Assembly (NCBI GenBank): GCA_031213475.1
Contig: JARUPZ010000025.1
Coordinates: 5,219,676-5,283,675 of the forward strand
Origin: Nereocystis luetkeana
Lineage: Eukaryota > Sar > Phaeophyceae > Laminariales > Laminariaceae
Direction of reading: 5' to 3'
Length of the DNA stretch: 64,000 nt
A program made the position numbers and the translations under genes. The notes below the pieces were generated by a model. It saw nothing but the letters and a program-made list of their open reading frames with translations, was not told the origin of the DNA and did not search any database. Positions 35,759 through 46,700 of this stretch are shown here, in pieces (position 1 is the stretch's first letter; each line of letters begins with the position of its first letter).

Positions 35759-38700
35759 TTAGCACAGGTCAGCGCCCATGAACGCGTCACCGCTGCACCT
35801 CTGGTTGTCGACGAAGAAAGACCCGTCGGTTTCTAGTCGGATCGTCTGGCCTGACATCAGGCGGAACTCGTAGGGCTCGTTCTCTGGGAATGCCACGGCC
35901 TCCTGCAATCGATAATACGGGATACGCAAGGAACAATGATCAGTTGATCACACTTACCAATCAAAAGTAGTGCATGCGCAGCATGCCCAACAAGAGCAAC
36001 GGTAACACAGTCCAGGAGGAGCAGAAGCTAGCAGCAGCAGCAGCGGCAATGTACGCCAGCGCAGTAGCACTTTTGTTAATGCCCTTCGCTGTACCTATGT
36101 AAGGTCAAATGTAACCTTTTATTCGTAAGTAGACGTCTTAGGTGCGTGCGGTCTCTCACCTGCTGCAGGATACGGACACCGGCCATCTCGCCGAGGAGTA
36201 ATCCTTCTTGACCGTCCATCCTCCAGTGAATACCCATCATTTGCCTTCATTCCCCAGCACAGCAAGCAGAACAAGGGCAACGCTCGTTACGGTTGGTTCG
36301 ATTCATTGGGCACTATGCCACGCACAAAATACGAAATATTTGACGAGAGAAAGACGCCAAATAGACGTGGTAGTACGGGCGGGTATGATCGGTGGTTCCA
36401 ATCGCTCCCAACAAAGTCCCTTACTCTCTATTTACCTGCCGAATGCGACGTTGACGGCCAATTTGTTGATCTCTCCCTCGTACGTCAGGCATTCGTCGCC
36501 AGTGTAGGGCAGAAGGGTCAACCCTTCATCGTCCGGGACAACGGGGTTGCTGAAGCACGAAGCGCCACGCTCCAGTCCGACAAGTGCCTGTGGTACACGG
36601 TGACGGGTTGAGGCAGATGTAACAAACATAATCTTCAAAATGAAAACGTTCTGCAGTCTTCCAATGGCGCTGAGTGGATCAGCAGTGCTGGTTTCTCTTT
36701 CGCATCACGGTTTCCAGCTTAACCCCGACCGGAGAAACAGAGAAGGCACGAGGGTATGATTTGGAATCACAACGAGCAAACATTTGCAGGTTTGGGACGA
36801 TTCCGCGGTGGATTAATGACGACGTAAACAGGTCACCACGTGAAAATCTCGAACGTTTGACGTCGCACTGTGATTACAGGTCCGCCGCGATCTCAACCAC
36901 AACACATACTATTTAGTATGCATGTGCTATATAATATACTGGTGTGCTGACAACGATGAATGTATTTCGTTGGATAATGCGCTATCAAACATTTTTCAGC
37001 CGACGACCGAGATGAGATACCGACATCAACTAACTGCTGGCTGGTTAGCATTCGGTCAGGCAGTGATATTATGACGCTACTGTTCGTACGACGTTTCCGA
37101 TGCGACCAATGTGATCATTGAGTGTTTCTCGACGGCTCTGCCTAAGGGAGACGGTAGATCAGTTACATGACAAACGAAAATTTGAAACAACCAATCAGCG
37201 ATGAGAGGCAATTCATGGCGTGAATACAATGACCGATCGCCCAGACTTGAAACAATATCGGAGTATGCGACAGAAAGCCAGGAACTAAAACCATACGTTG
37301 ACTCCAGTTCCGTGGGTTATTTGGAGCTGTTATCCCTGCAGCTTCGTCCTTTCCCAACAGTGATACAAATACAACAATCGCTGTTTCGCTGTTATCGGAA
37401 CACGTGTGGTAGACGGGACAGCAGTGACTCACCTTGAGCACAGTGGCGAAGGCGCCGTTCTGGACAGCGTGCCCAGAGGGGTAAGAAGGGTGAGTTGGCG
37501 ACCCCTCGTTAACAGCCTGTGAAAACGAAGCGAACCCACGGCAGTGTTATCCAGAGTGGAACACATCAACTAACGGAGACTGCGCTAGCTTCCCGTCTAA
37601 TGGTCTGCTCAATCGACGTTTAAATGTGCACGTTTGACGTCGTCTATTGTCTCGTCGAAGACAAAAAATCGACAGATTGCTATTGTTTAACGCAGAATTC
37701 ATCTTTGCCCTCGCAAACGTAATTTTCAAAGCAGGGTTCGAGCCCGGTTGAACCCTGCGGGAACGTGACGGATCGTGTATATTGTGCAGGTAATATATCG
37801 TTGATATCTTGAAATGTTGAGACATGAGTCAAGCCCTTGTCGCATGAAGTTTGAGATGCCAAGAAAGACAGGCAATACGCCTGAAATGCGATGTCGACCC
37901 AAACAATCTCAGATGAAGTTTCAATCGCATTAAACCTCGGTAGATTGCATAATCGTCTCAGACCTAGAGATCGCTTTTTCAGTGGATAAACTATCGCGTC
38001 TTACGGTTCAGAATTAAGCTAGTTTTGTTAGAACCTATGCAAGCCGTATATGAAGTTCACCTGGGGGAGAAGGAAAGTGCGCGGGCGCCTGCGTCGCTGC
38101 CCGGTGATTTGCCTGTTGCGTCGCGCCACGCGCCTCAGCAACCGCCTGTTGTTGAGAAGCGAGTCGGGGAATTCTACATCGAGGTCGCCGTTTAGGACAT
38201 TGTGGAGCGTTCCACCGACGGCCTGTCATGTCCCACAACCCAACAGATACGATTTGACGAGGTGAAAGGGGGCAGGTGTTTTCGATGGTGGAGTTAGCCA
38301 CCATGCAATCTTTGCGACAGCATACATCACACTCGGACAGACGGCTTAAACATTTCAATCATATCGTCAAGAGGCCGTTGTGGCTGGAAGACAGCGAGGA
38401 TTAGGACATCATATTGTGTTGGTCGGCAACGGAATGATGATGGATCTTGTTTCGAGCGTCGTTAGGCGCGCTATAACAACAGGTAGCATATCCCGGCCAG
38501 TCTAGTCAGACCGGCGTGGTCGTCGTCAGGGGGTTCACCCAACCCTGTTGAAATAGCAAGACATAATTACATCTCGTCCTCGAGATATACCTCGGCTGGG
38601 GGATGGTTCGTGAGGAGTACTGTACAATGTATCTAAGCTTCACGTTCTAGATGAGGCTATAGAAGACCCCCACCAATTCAATATTTGCGTTCCTCCCAAT

Positions 38701-38955
38701 GCCGATCGTGTTTTTCAGCCACTATTGCCTACGCAATGACGCCTCACCTCCGGACGCGCAAACAAGTGCACGTTCCATTTCTGGTACCATGAGGCCCTCT
38801 GAGCCAGTTCGCCGGTTCCGACAAGCCTCATAAGGTGGGAGGTGCCGTAGTTGACGAAACCGACCTGGCGGCCGTTTTCTGTGTACGGACCGTTGAAACC
38901 AGGACGGCTGATGGCTCCTTCTTCGATAAGAATCAGTGCAGCTCGGTAAGCCTCC
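35759..38955 (-). pseudogene. vBPO: Vanadium-dependent bromoperoxidase, exons 8-13 (unit 1, separated from exons 1-7)
   Basis: Exons 8 to 13 on the minus strand: 38748-38955, 38061-38222, 37433-37516, 36436-36587, 36160-36244, 35759-35902. All are open with intact splice sites and carry every active-site motif: WYQKW...RPE, THPSYPSGHA, GRQMMGIHWR, with C-terminal ADLC then TAA. Exon 8 has HLMRLV where the other copies have HIMRLV, and exon 13 has VDNQRC as in unit 0. Exons 1-7 of the same gene end at 13480 on the plus strand. The break lies in intron 7, 27 bases upstream of this exon 8, so the fragment has an acceptor but no first half and is probably not expressed as an enzyme. Confidence 0.9.
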
Positions 38956-38977
38956 CTGCACACAGTAACGGTTGGTC

Positions 38978-38988
38978 GTCAGACGATT
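38978..38988. other. Right inversion breakpoint
   Basis: At 38981-38983 intron 7 of unit 1 (reverse strand, matching unit 3 down to 48769) joins the 5' start of unit 3. The two sequences share AGA at the joint. Compared with the intact boundary at 56479-56492, only CCG is missing between the two inversion joints. Confidence 0.85.
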
Positions 38989-39824
38989 GAGCTACACGTT
39001 GCCTTCGCCTCAACACGAAAGAACACACGGTGGGCCTCGAATGATATACTAGCATTGGTACCCGAGTTGGAATCCCACCGCGTCGAGTTCGGTATTTTTC
39101 TCTACGATGGGGAGGAACCAATCAATTGCTGAGAGCGCCTTGGTAGCGTGAGTTTATTATTGGGCAAAATTCGATGCGAGTGACGAGCGGGAAGAACTGG
39201 CTGCAGTCTTCTCGCGAGTTTATTCAGGGCATGAACCGTAAGTAGTTGTCAGAAGGGACAAGAGACCCCGCATTTGATGTTGGTGTTGAAACTGGATGAA
39301 AAAGGAGTTCGAACATCATAAATGAGGTGGGAAACACACAAACAAACGAACAAACAAGAGACAGACAAGGGCACATGATAAACCTACAGCATGCAATATT
39401 TTCTTCATTCTGCCATACTCTGTACTTCACGTTCTTCTATGTAAACCACGTGCACATCCGTTTCAAAATCGACCAACTTTGTTGATCCTTGGTCAGCCAT
39501 AGAAGTTCGTGACAGGAACAACGTCGCGCGTATGAACGCCTCGAGGGCTGTACTCTCAGGTAGGTCAAAACCGATAACACAAGCTCGGGGCTCGAAGGTC
39601 GCAAAGAGGACACCTCGGTCTAATCTGCATATATTATGTATACGAATACTTTTCATTTTTGTGTCAATGCCGAACCGCATTGGTGAGGGTACTAACGTAT
39701 CACGGTACGCCATCGCGTATCTGGCACACCATACGTATTCGTAGGCCGATAAAATGCTTGACAGCAGGATGTGCGTGTGTGGTAGATTGAAACATGCGAT
39801 ATGATTTTTCTTCATTTCGCATTC

Positions 39825-39850
39825 AAATATATATATATATATATATATAT
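39825..39850. repeat. AT microsatellite (unit 3)
   Basis: AT run of about 26 bases, as in the other 5' flanks. Confidence 0.95.
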
Positions 39851-39944
39851 TTTCTTTGCTGAGGTGGTGCGATCGAGGGACCACGGATAAAGCAGGGAAA
39901 ACCTCCACTTTGCAGTTTCGTACCATTCTGGCAATATTCCCGAA

Positions 39945-40145
39945 ATGAAACGAGGTGGGAAAAATCATACTCCGCTTGCCACCCCGCTCCCGTTTAGTAC
40001 TTTGAACCTGCAGTGGGCCTTTCCTATTCACCGCGCTACTACTGCTATTCAGAAGGAGGAAACAAATAGTCAGCCCTCCGATGGAGCGGCCGGCGATCCT
40101 ATGCACCCAACTGGCGAGACACAACAAGCAACGACAGAGCATTAA
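39945..40145 (+). CDS. Possible small ORF or terminal exon, 66 codons (unit 3)
   Basis: Copy of 4893-5093 with the same translated sequence. No family is recognised; it may be chance. Confidence 0.2.
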   Translation: MKRGGKNHTPLATPLPFSTLNLQWAFPIHRATTAIQKEETNSQPSDGAAGDPMHPTGETQQATTEH

Positions 40146-41061
40146 CCAAATTTGAATGTACTTGATGGAGTATGTTTTGGCTACACACATTATATATATA
40201 CATATATCTATATATATATAAATTCCTGGTATGTATGCCTTCCCGTCGGAACCAACCTATTTTCTGCAATATATGTAAGTTGGTTTCGACAATTTTTCTG
40301 CATTATTTAAAAGTCAACATAAATGTGAACTGCCCTACAGATGGAGGATATTACAAAACTTGGACTCAACTTTGGCTTCTGGAGCACAAGCAGGTACCGT
40401 TTAGGTGGCGCAGGGGATAAGAAGTTGTTTTTATGTACCTACGAACTCATGTGTTTCTCTCGCGAGGATGTAATCTCTTTTACGTTTGTGATACACGGTA
40501 GTGTTTTAGTTTGTTGTCTTGTTACTACGTTTTACGTCCAGAAGATGCCCAAGAGGGTACATACGTCACTCACATAGTATTAATAGTAGACGAGAACGCA
40601 AACACACGTCAACATACCAGATAGATGTCACGTTCGTCCTCCACCATCGATAAAGTCGTGCGCAGCTACGAGCGCGATTTCAAGAAAACACATAGAGAGT
40701 AGCTCAAGGTTACTGAAGAATGATATCACAGTAAATTTGTAACACCTGCTCAGGATAGCTGTTTCTCGTTAGCTAGCCCAAGATGTCCATTTTTGTTAAT
40801 TTTATTTTTTGCTCATCCCATTTATTATCTTCGCACATCTTTCTCTCTCTCTCCTTCCAACTCGTAACTCAGATCCGGGGTCACATAGCAGGTTCTTCTC
40901 CCCCCTTCCCGCCACAGTACGTGCCTTCATTTTTATCGCGAGAAGATTTCAGCCTGTTCTTCCTTCGTCGACTCGCATTGAATTGTGCCTACCCACGCTG
41001 CAAGGCGCTCTCAACAATTGAATATTTTAAAATTATATTTTGAAAAAAAAACAAAAATCCG

Positions 41062-41134
41062 GGCCCACCTGGGGCTCGAGCCCAGGACTCAAACATAAGT
41101 AGAAATCGAGGTTAACCACTTGAACCACCGGGGC
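41062..41134 (-). other. tRNA-like sequence with T-run (unit 3)
   Basis: As at 29108-29180, on the minus strand. A box, B box and T-arm are present; the acceptor and anticodon arms are degenerate; a T-run follows the 3' end. Confidence 0.42.
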
Positions 41135-43717
41135 GACCGGTTATATATCTGTACTGCTGCTCAGCAATCGTACATGACATATGTGCACAAGGCTGCGCCG
41201 GCAAACATGATACAAGCCCAGGTGAGGGGGGTTATAATTTGAGAGGTTTGACTTCACCGAAGTTGTCCCTAAAGGAGTGTGCTGTCGTTGTGGGCGCTCA
41301 GAGCGGAATATTGTGACAAACATTGGATAGCGAACGGCACCCACCCCCACCCACTCTTTTGCTCCCCATGTTTTGTATCGTATATATCGCAATAAACAGC
41401 GGACGAAACAGGTTGTTTAGGTTAGGTCCTACGGTATAGTAGGCCCGCTGTACGTACATACATTGGGACGGTGAGCCGAAAGAAGACCAGCAACAACAAA
41501 CAGTAGAGCGTTCCCGCAAGCGAACACCATTGAAGTTATACTCTAGTTTCTGAACCGCTTGCTCCCATGTACGTCTAGGCAATCAATATAAATGAATATA
41601 TGTATGTATATATACATTTATTTCGGAGACCTAACCGGCGCATGTTCACTGTCAGGGGAAGCATTGCCGACTGAATCTTCAGCTAGTTGACCACGCAGCT
41701 ACATACAAAGCCGACGACGTAAGTGACACATTTTTGCGAATAAACGCCCAACCGAACAAATATCCACCCCGTCGTCGACCACAGTAGATATACTCGTGCT
41801 CTTCTTGTCTTTTCCGAGGACCGCCCCTCCACGTTTTGCTCATAACATAATATGTTTTGCTTGCTGAAACTATTTGGTTTACGTAGGGGGCTTCGAACTT
41901 ATCCGGCAAAAAGAACGACCGAAACTAGAACAAGGCACATACATTTGCGACTCTGGTTGGGTACAGAGTTCGCTATGACTCACAAAAAATCGCGGAAAAT
42001 TTCACGGTACTCCTTGAAACAACGACCGTCAACTTTCCCTCGATCGACCCCAACCAGCCTGCACGCATTAACAGTAAACAACACAAAGTACAGTTAAATG
42101 GCTGATTTTGTAAAAAAATGAAAACAAAACGATTCCCAACTAAGCAACACTACGCGTTTACCTCTCTCTCTGCGCCTTACCGTTGTATTGCCGAGCAGCA
42201 CTAAATGTATAGAGTAGTATCGTTATACCAATTTTGAGCGCTTGGAGTTGTTGACACAAACATACTGGTTGTTAATTTTACTGCTGCTGTGGGCTGCCAT
42301 TTCAAGTATATACATTATGTAAATATTGTTGCATGGCTGGGCCTTACTTGCTTTATATATCCCTCATTCCCAGTAATTCCTATCGTTTAGTTTAACTTCA
42401 CAAATATACCGACAAGTCATGCTCCGCGTGGTCAGAAACACATATTTTGATACGTAATGCATAGCTGCATGATCCGCGTTGTTACATAACTTTATGTTGG
42501 TGCGTGGTCAATACCTCAAAAACCACCACAATTACCAGAGCTGTTATTGACGCGGCAACATTTACCTGCAAATTTAGAACATCGCATCTCTCTTTTGATA
42601 CGCCATACACCCATGGCTTCGTGCCTCCTCAAATATGTGCAAGAAACAATTGTTATCCTATCAATTCGCCCGCGTGTCCTCTTGGAGTTTACTCTAGATT
42701 TCCCCACGCCTGGGGTGTGGGTATGGTCTGTCGAAAAACTAGTGCAATATCTAGCGTCAGGAAGAATGCGGTTAGGCAGAAGCTACAATCTAAGTATCCG
42801 TTTACATAATTTGAACCGAATAGACCGAACTGTCGTCCTTCCTTTTTCGAAAAGGAGATACTGTCGGTTATGGCCTATGAGTAGACACAGGGCGTCGTGT
42901 GATATACATTACTATTGCGATGCGGTACGCGGGACCGCCCTACCTCGCACTGCTGAGGCAAAGTGAGGAACAACCAGGTTGCTCACATACAACTATTTAT
43001 TGCGTACGTAGTTTAGAGAAGCATGCCTTCTACTATATTATCTGAACGTTTCAATATTTAATGCGGAATCACAAACCCGATCGTGGCCTCAGAGACCACC
43101 ATCAGCCCCACCTCTGGAAGCATAAAATAATACGCTCTTCGCCCACACCTGGATACGGAAGATGACATTAACACAAGATGCGCTTCACGGATCCGCGTGG
43201 TGTCTTGGCTCACCCTTCCTTGTCATTCCGCGATCTCTCCCTCCCAACTTCTTACTACACTCAGAAGACACCCCTGCTGCCACACGAGAATTGGACGCTG
43301 ACGCATCTGCTACGCACTCTTCTATTTATCGATACGACCAAGAGTGAGTGACACCCGGTATGTCAAACATTAATGGAAAACAAATTCCAGTACTAGCCAC
43401 TGGGAATAATGTAGAACGATGTGGTTTGTGCCGCGCGCGCGGGCCGCGAAGACTGTCGGTGGCAGGCCATGGATTTCCAACAAGTTTGTCGAGCAGAGAT
43501 TTTGTGGCCGAGTGTTATGAACAGCAAAATAATCGGCTGACGGTGCTATCCACGAAACAAAAAAAAACACCGTTGGTATTCCTCTCGCCCCCTCTAGCGA
43601 CCTCACCGCCCTCTCAATCGACGAAACTTACAACTGCGTTATACTTCGTATGATTGCCTTGAATCAATGAAAAACAGCGGACACGTGAGCTCATCGAGGA
43701 CGACATCCACACGCAGC

Positions 43718-46700
43718 ATGAAGGGGCTTGCGGGATCCGCCGGCGCTGTGGCCGTCATCACCTTCGGTGTTTTCTCTGGAGCAAGCGCGGACTCGTCGGT
43801 GCAAGAAGTCTGAATACGGGTCAACTGGCGGTGTAGATGATGCAGCATCGCCACCGATGAACGCCTTGAACGAGAGCCTTTCACGACGTCTTCAAGCGAG
43901 TGGACGCCGCGGACGCCCCCGTCCTCGTCCCCCCGTGACCGATGACGCTCTTGACCCCACTGGAACCGTGAGTGCCGACAATCACGTAGTGTTCAGCGGT
44001 CTCCGAAAGAAGCCTGGTGCAGGGTGGGGGGAGAGGAATGAGCGCTCCTATGAAACAATGAGCTTTTACTGCAATCCCAGTGAGCTTTTCGATTTTATGT
44101 CTGCATTGACATAATACTGCCTGTACCGTCTCGATGAGTGAACCAAACACTGGGAACAATATCCAAGCTTGGTTCGGAGTGGTGTAAATACCGTCAAGCT
44201 GTGCGCATATACCCGTCGACCGTCGGCGACGATACCATTTGTTTAGCAGTATTTTCGAGTCATATTTCAGAGCAGGTCGCCAATGGAGACATTATGGACA
44301 CTGAACATCACTGCTCACAACACGGTTTGACCCTCAGGGATAGTTACACTGACCTTGCACGAAAAGGCAGTCGAAAGCGACCCTTTGGTGGCTGACTAAA
44401 AACATTGATGCTGGTGTGGACCGTCTAACCATGACTTTTACCGTTTCGGTTCGTATCTCGTCCGTTGCCATGCCACGTGACGTACAGCCCGCAGAAAGAG
44501 CTGCCAGCGCGCTGACCCAGCGGACTGAATGGGCGGAAACCGAGTTTGCAGCATCGGTAGGCACGCTCCACGAAAACAATGGCGACCTGTCATCCGCCGC
44601 CACGTTCCACAAGTCGCTGCCGCACGACAGCCTCGGACAGGTGCAACAGAAAGAGAAGATTACTGATTTACCACTTTCGACTCGAACGCTTCATGCTGTA
44701 TACTGTTTTGGAGTAAGGAAAGCACGCCAGTTTGTTCGGGTGGCACCCTCGACAGAGTAATGGTGCATGCTGGTTACTACTGCTGTATAGGAGGTTTTCT
44801 CCATAGGCCAAGAAAAGGGCCAAGGGTAGAGGGAACAGCGGTATACTACAATATGAGGGGGTCATAAGTTCGGCCAGAAGCGTGTTGACTGACGGGCCCA
44901 CTCGAGAGATGAAATTACGGACAGTTTGTTCGATCATATCTGTGTTTTACTATTCAATACGCCGCCGAACCCTACAATAGTCATTAACAATGTTCATTGT
45001 GCTCCCTGCGAATGTTTGATGGGGTACAGAGTTGTAAGGTGTGTTTGTCCTAGACTATGTAGGTGACGTGGTTTTTACACTGACAGTTGAATTTATCCTT
45101 GGAAACGGCATCCACCCGCATGAAACGGTGTAAGCGTATACCCCACTCGACGACATAAGAGCGATTTCCAATATCTAACAACGCCAGTGACCCACTCTAG
45201 GCTGAACACAACAACCAACTTTCTGAAATAAATGTCGTACAGTATATGGCCACTAGCAACCTTGGCAACATTCGGATGGCACAACGATTTACCCAGCCGC
45301 TTCGTGCCAAAGATAATGTGTGCACAAGTTTGTGGCTATTTTTCTCTGGCATTTGTATGATACCTACTAACCCTTGTGTTCGGTTCCTCACGCGTGGTGT
45401 GCCATTTGAATGCTGCTTCGTTGATCCTTGCGATATTCCAGGTCGACAGCGAGGCCTTTGACGCTCTTATCGAGTGCGTCGCCGAAGGAGATTTTGACAC
45501 GTGCGAGCAGGTGCCGGCCGGAGACGACGACGGCTTCCTAGTCAACCCCCTCGGGGGTATCGCAGTAGACATGGCAGGAGCTTCCGGGTACGTAAATGCT
45601 CTGCAACTTGGAGTACTTTGACCATCGTCCATCATTCTAAAGGCGTTGTTGGCAAGCTTTTTGCCGATCTGTGAATCATGACACGGCTGAAAGATTAAGA
45701 AAATCGCTGACGCTGTGCTCAGCAGTATCAAACTCGGTCAGGACGCCATAAGCAAACACGTATAGACGCAAACAAAAACAAAATGTCGAGAGTGACTATA
45801 CCGATCGCAAGATCCGACCACGGTCGACCACGAGTGTAGTATTCCAGCGACAGCAATCCTTGTTCCGATAGCCAACGTTCAGCATGAAATATATGACGCA
45901 CACTGTATCGATCCCAGCGGGTTTGCCGTTGATCGAGTGGCCCATGGATGTATACAACTCGGCCCCTAGATGTATTGTCAGCGGCATAGTATTATAAGAC
46001 GACATTGCTCAACATATACCGGCTACCACACCGTTCGACCGTCTTACTGACACCCTGGTTCGCGTCATTCCCCCTCGTCTGTCGTCCGTCCCGCACCCCG
46101 CTGGCCCCTTCGCTGGTATTTCCCCGGGTCCATTCCACCCGTCCGTATGTCAAACAATATACCGTGGACAACTCTCACCCTCGCCATCGGCTCCACCCCG
46201 TGCTCAACGGTGACTGCGATGTTCGTGTCGGCACCCTACGGTTGTATGCTATATCATATTTGCTTCGGTTTCGTCCTCGGCACTGCGTTCATCGCTGTTC
46301 GTGAACTGCGGGTGTTCCCCACAGCCCCGCTTTAACCATACCAAGCGCTTCACTGCTCAACTCTGAGGACCTGGTAAGCCGCGGTCGTTTCTGGAGTTAG
46401 AGGGCGTTGCTGTTTGATGAAGAGGTCATGTAGCGAAACGTTGCGTTTGGCACCCGAACAGGAGTCCGCGGTTGATTTACCTTGTCGATACTGTTGTTGG
46501 TCGACATAAAGCCTTGTCAACTTTGTTTCGTCCGTCCCGCACGAGAGTGTTCCACGTGCGTTCGGTTGGATGACATCTAAGACGCTCCTCAACCGGATCG
46601 AACGCGTTGTATCCATGACACGTCAGGCTGCTCAAATGGCTGAACTGTACTGGATGGCCCTGACGAGGGACGTACCCTTCTCCCAATACGGTGAAGACCG

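Larger units (their letters stand above)
31263..38983 (-). repeat. Repeat unit 1, second part, inside the inversion (spacer of the palindrome)
   Basis: Carries intron 7 (distal end) to the 3' end of a haloperoxidase unit in reverse orientation. At 31262-31263 it joins unit 2 with the same sequence as the unit 3/4 boundary at 56489-56490. At 38981-38983 it stops in intron 7, 10 bases beyond where unit 1's first part stops. It is more diverged from units 2 and 3 than they are from each other, sharing several variants with unit 0 in the 3' flank. Confidence 0.93.
39405..40190 (-). other. 261-codon open frame, unidentified, partly through an AT repeat (unit 3)
   Basis: The longest open frame of the unit outside the haloperoxidase, on the opposite strand. 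Its middle is an IYIYIY stretch from the AT microsatellite, which argues against one exon. The C-terminal 80 residues (FATFEPRACVIGFDLP to the stop) look more natural and may be a terminal exon. No homologue is recognised. The frame is interrupted in unit 2 and mostly deleted from unit 1. Confidence 0.25.
38984..43717. other. 5' flank of unit 3, no confident gene
   Basis: 4.7 kb upstream of the haloperoxidase. It holds the distal antisense frame (39405-40190), AT repeat (39825-39850), 66-codon frame (39945-40145) and tRNA-like sequence (41062-41134). Frames such as 42547-42966 (139 codons) have no domain and overlap opposite frames. Confidence 0.6.
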
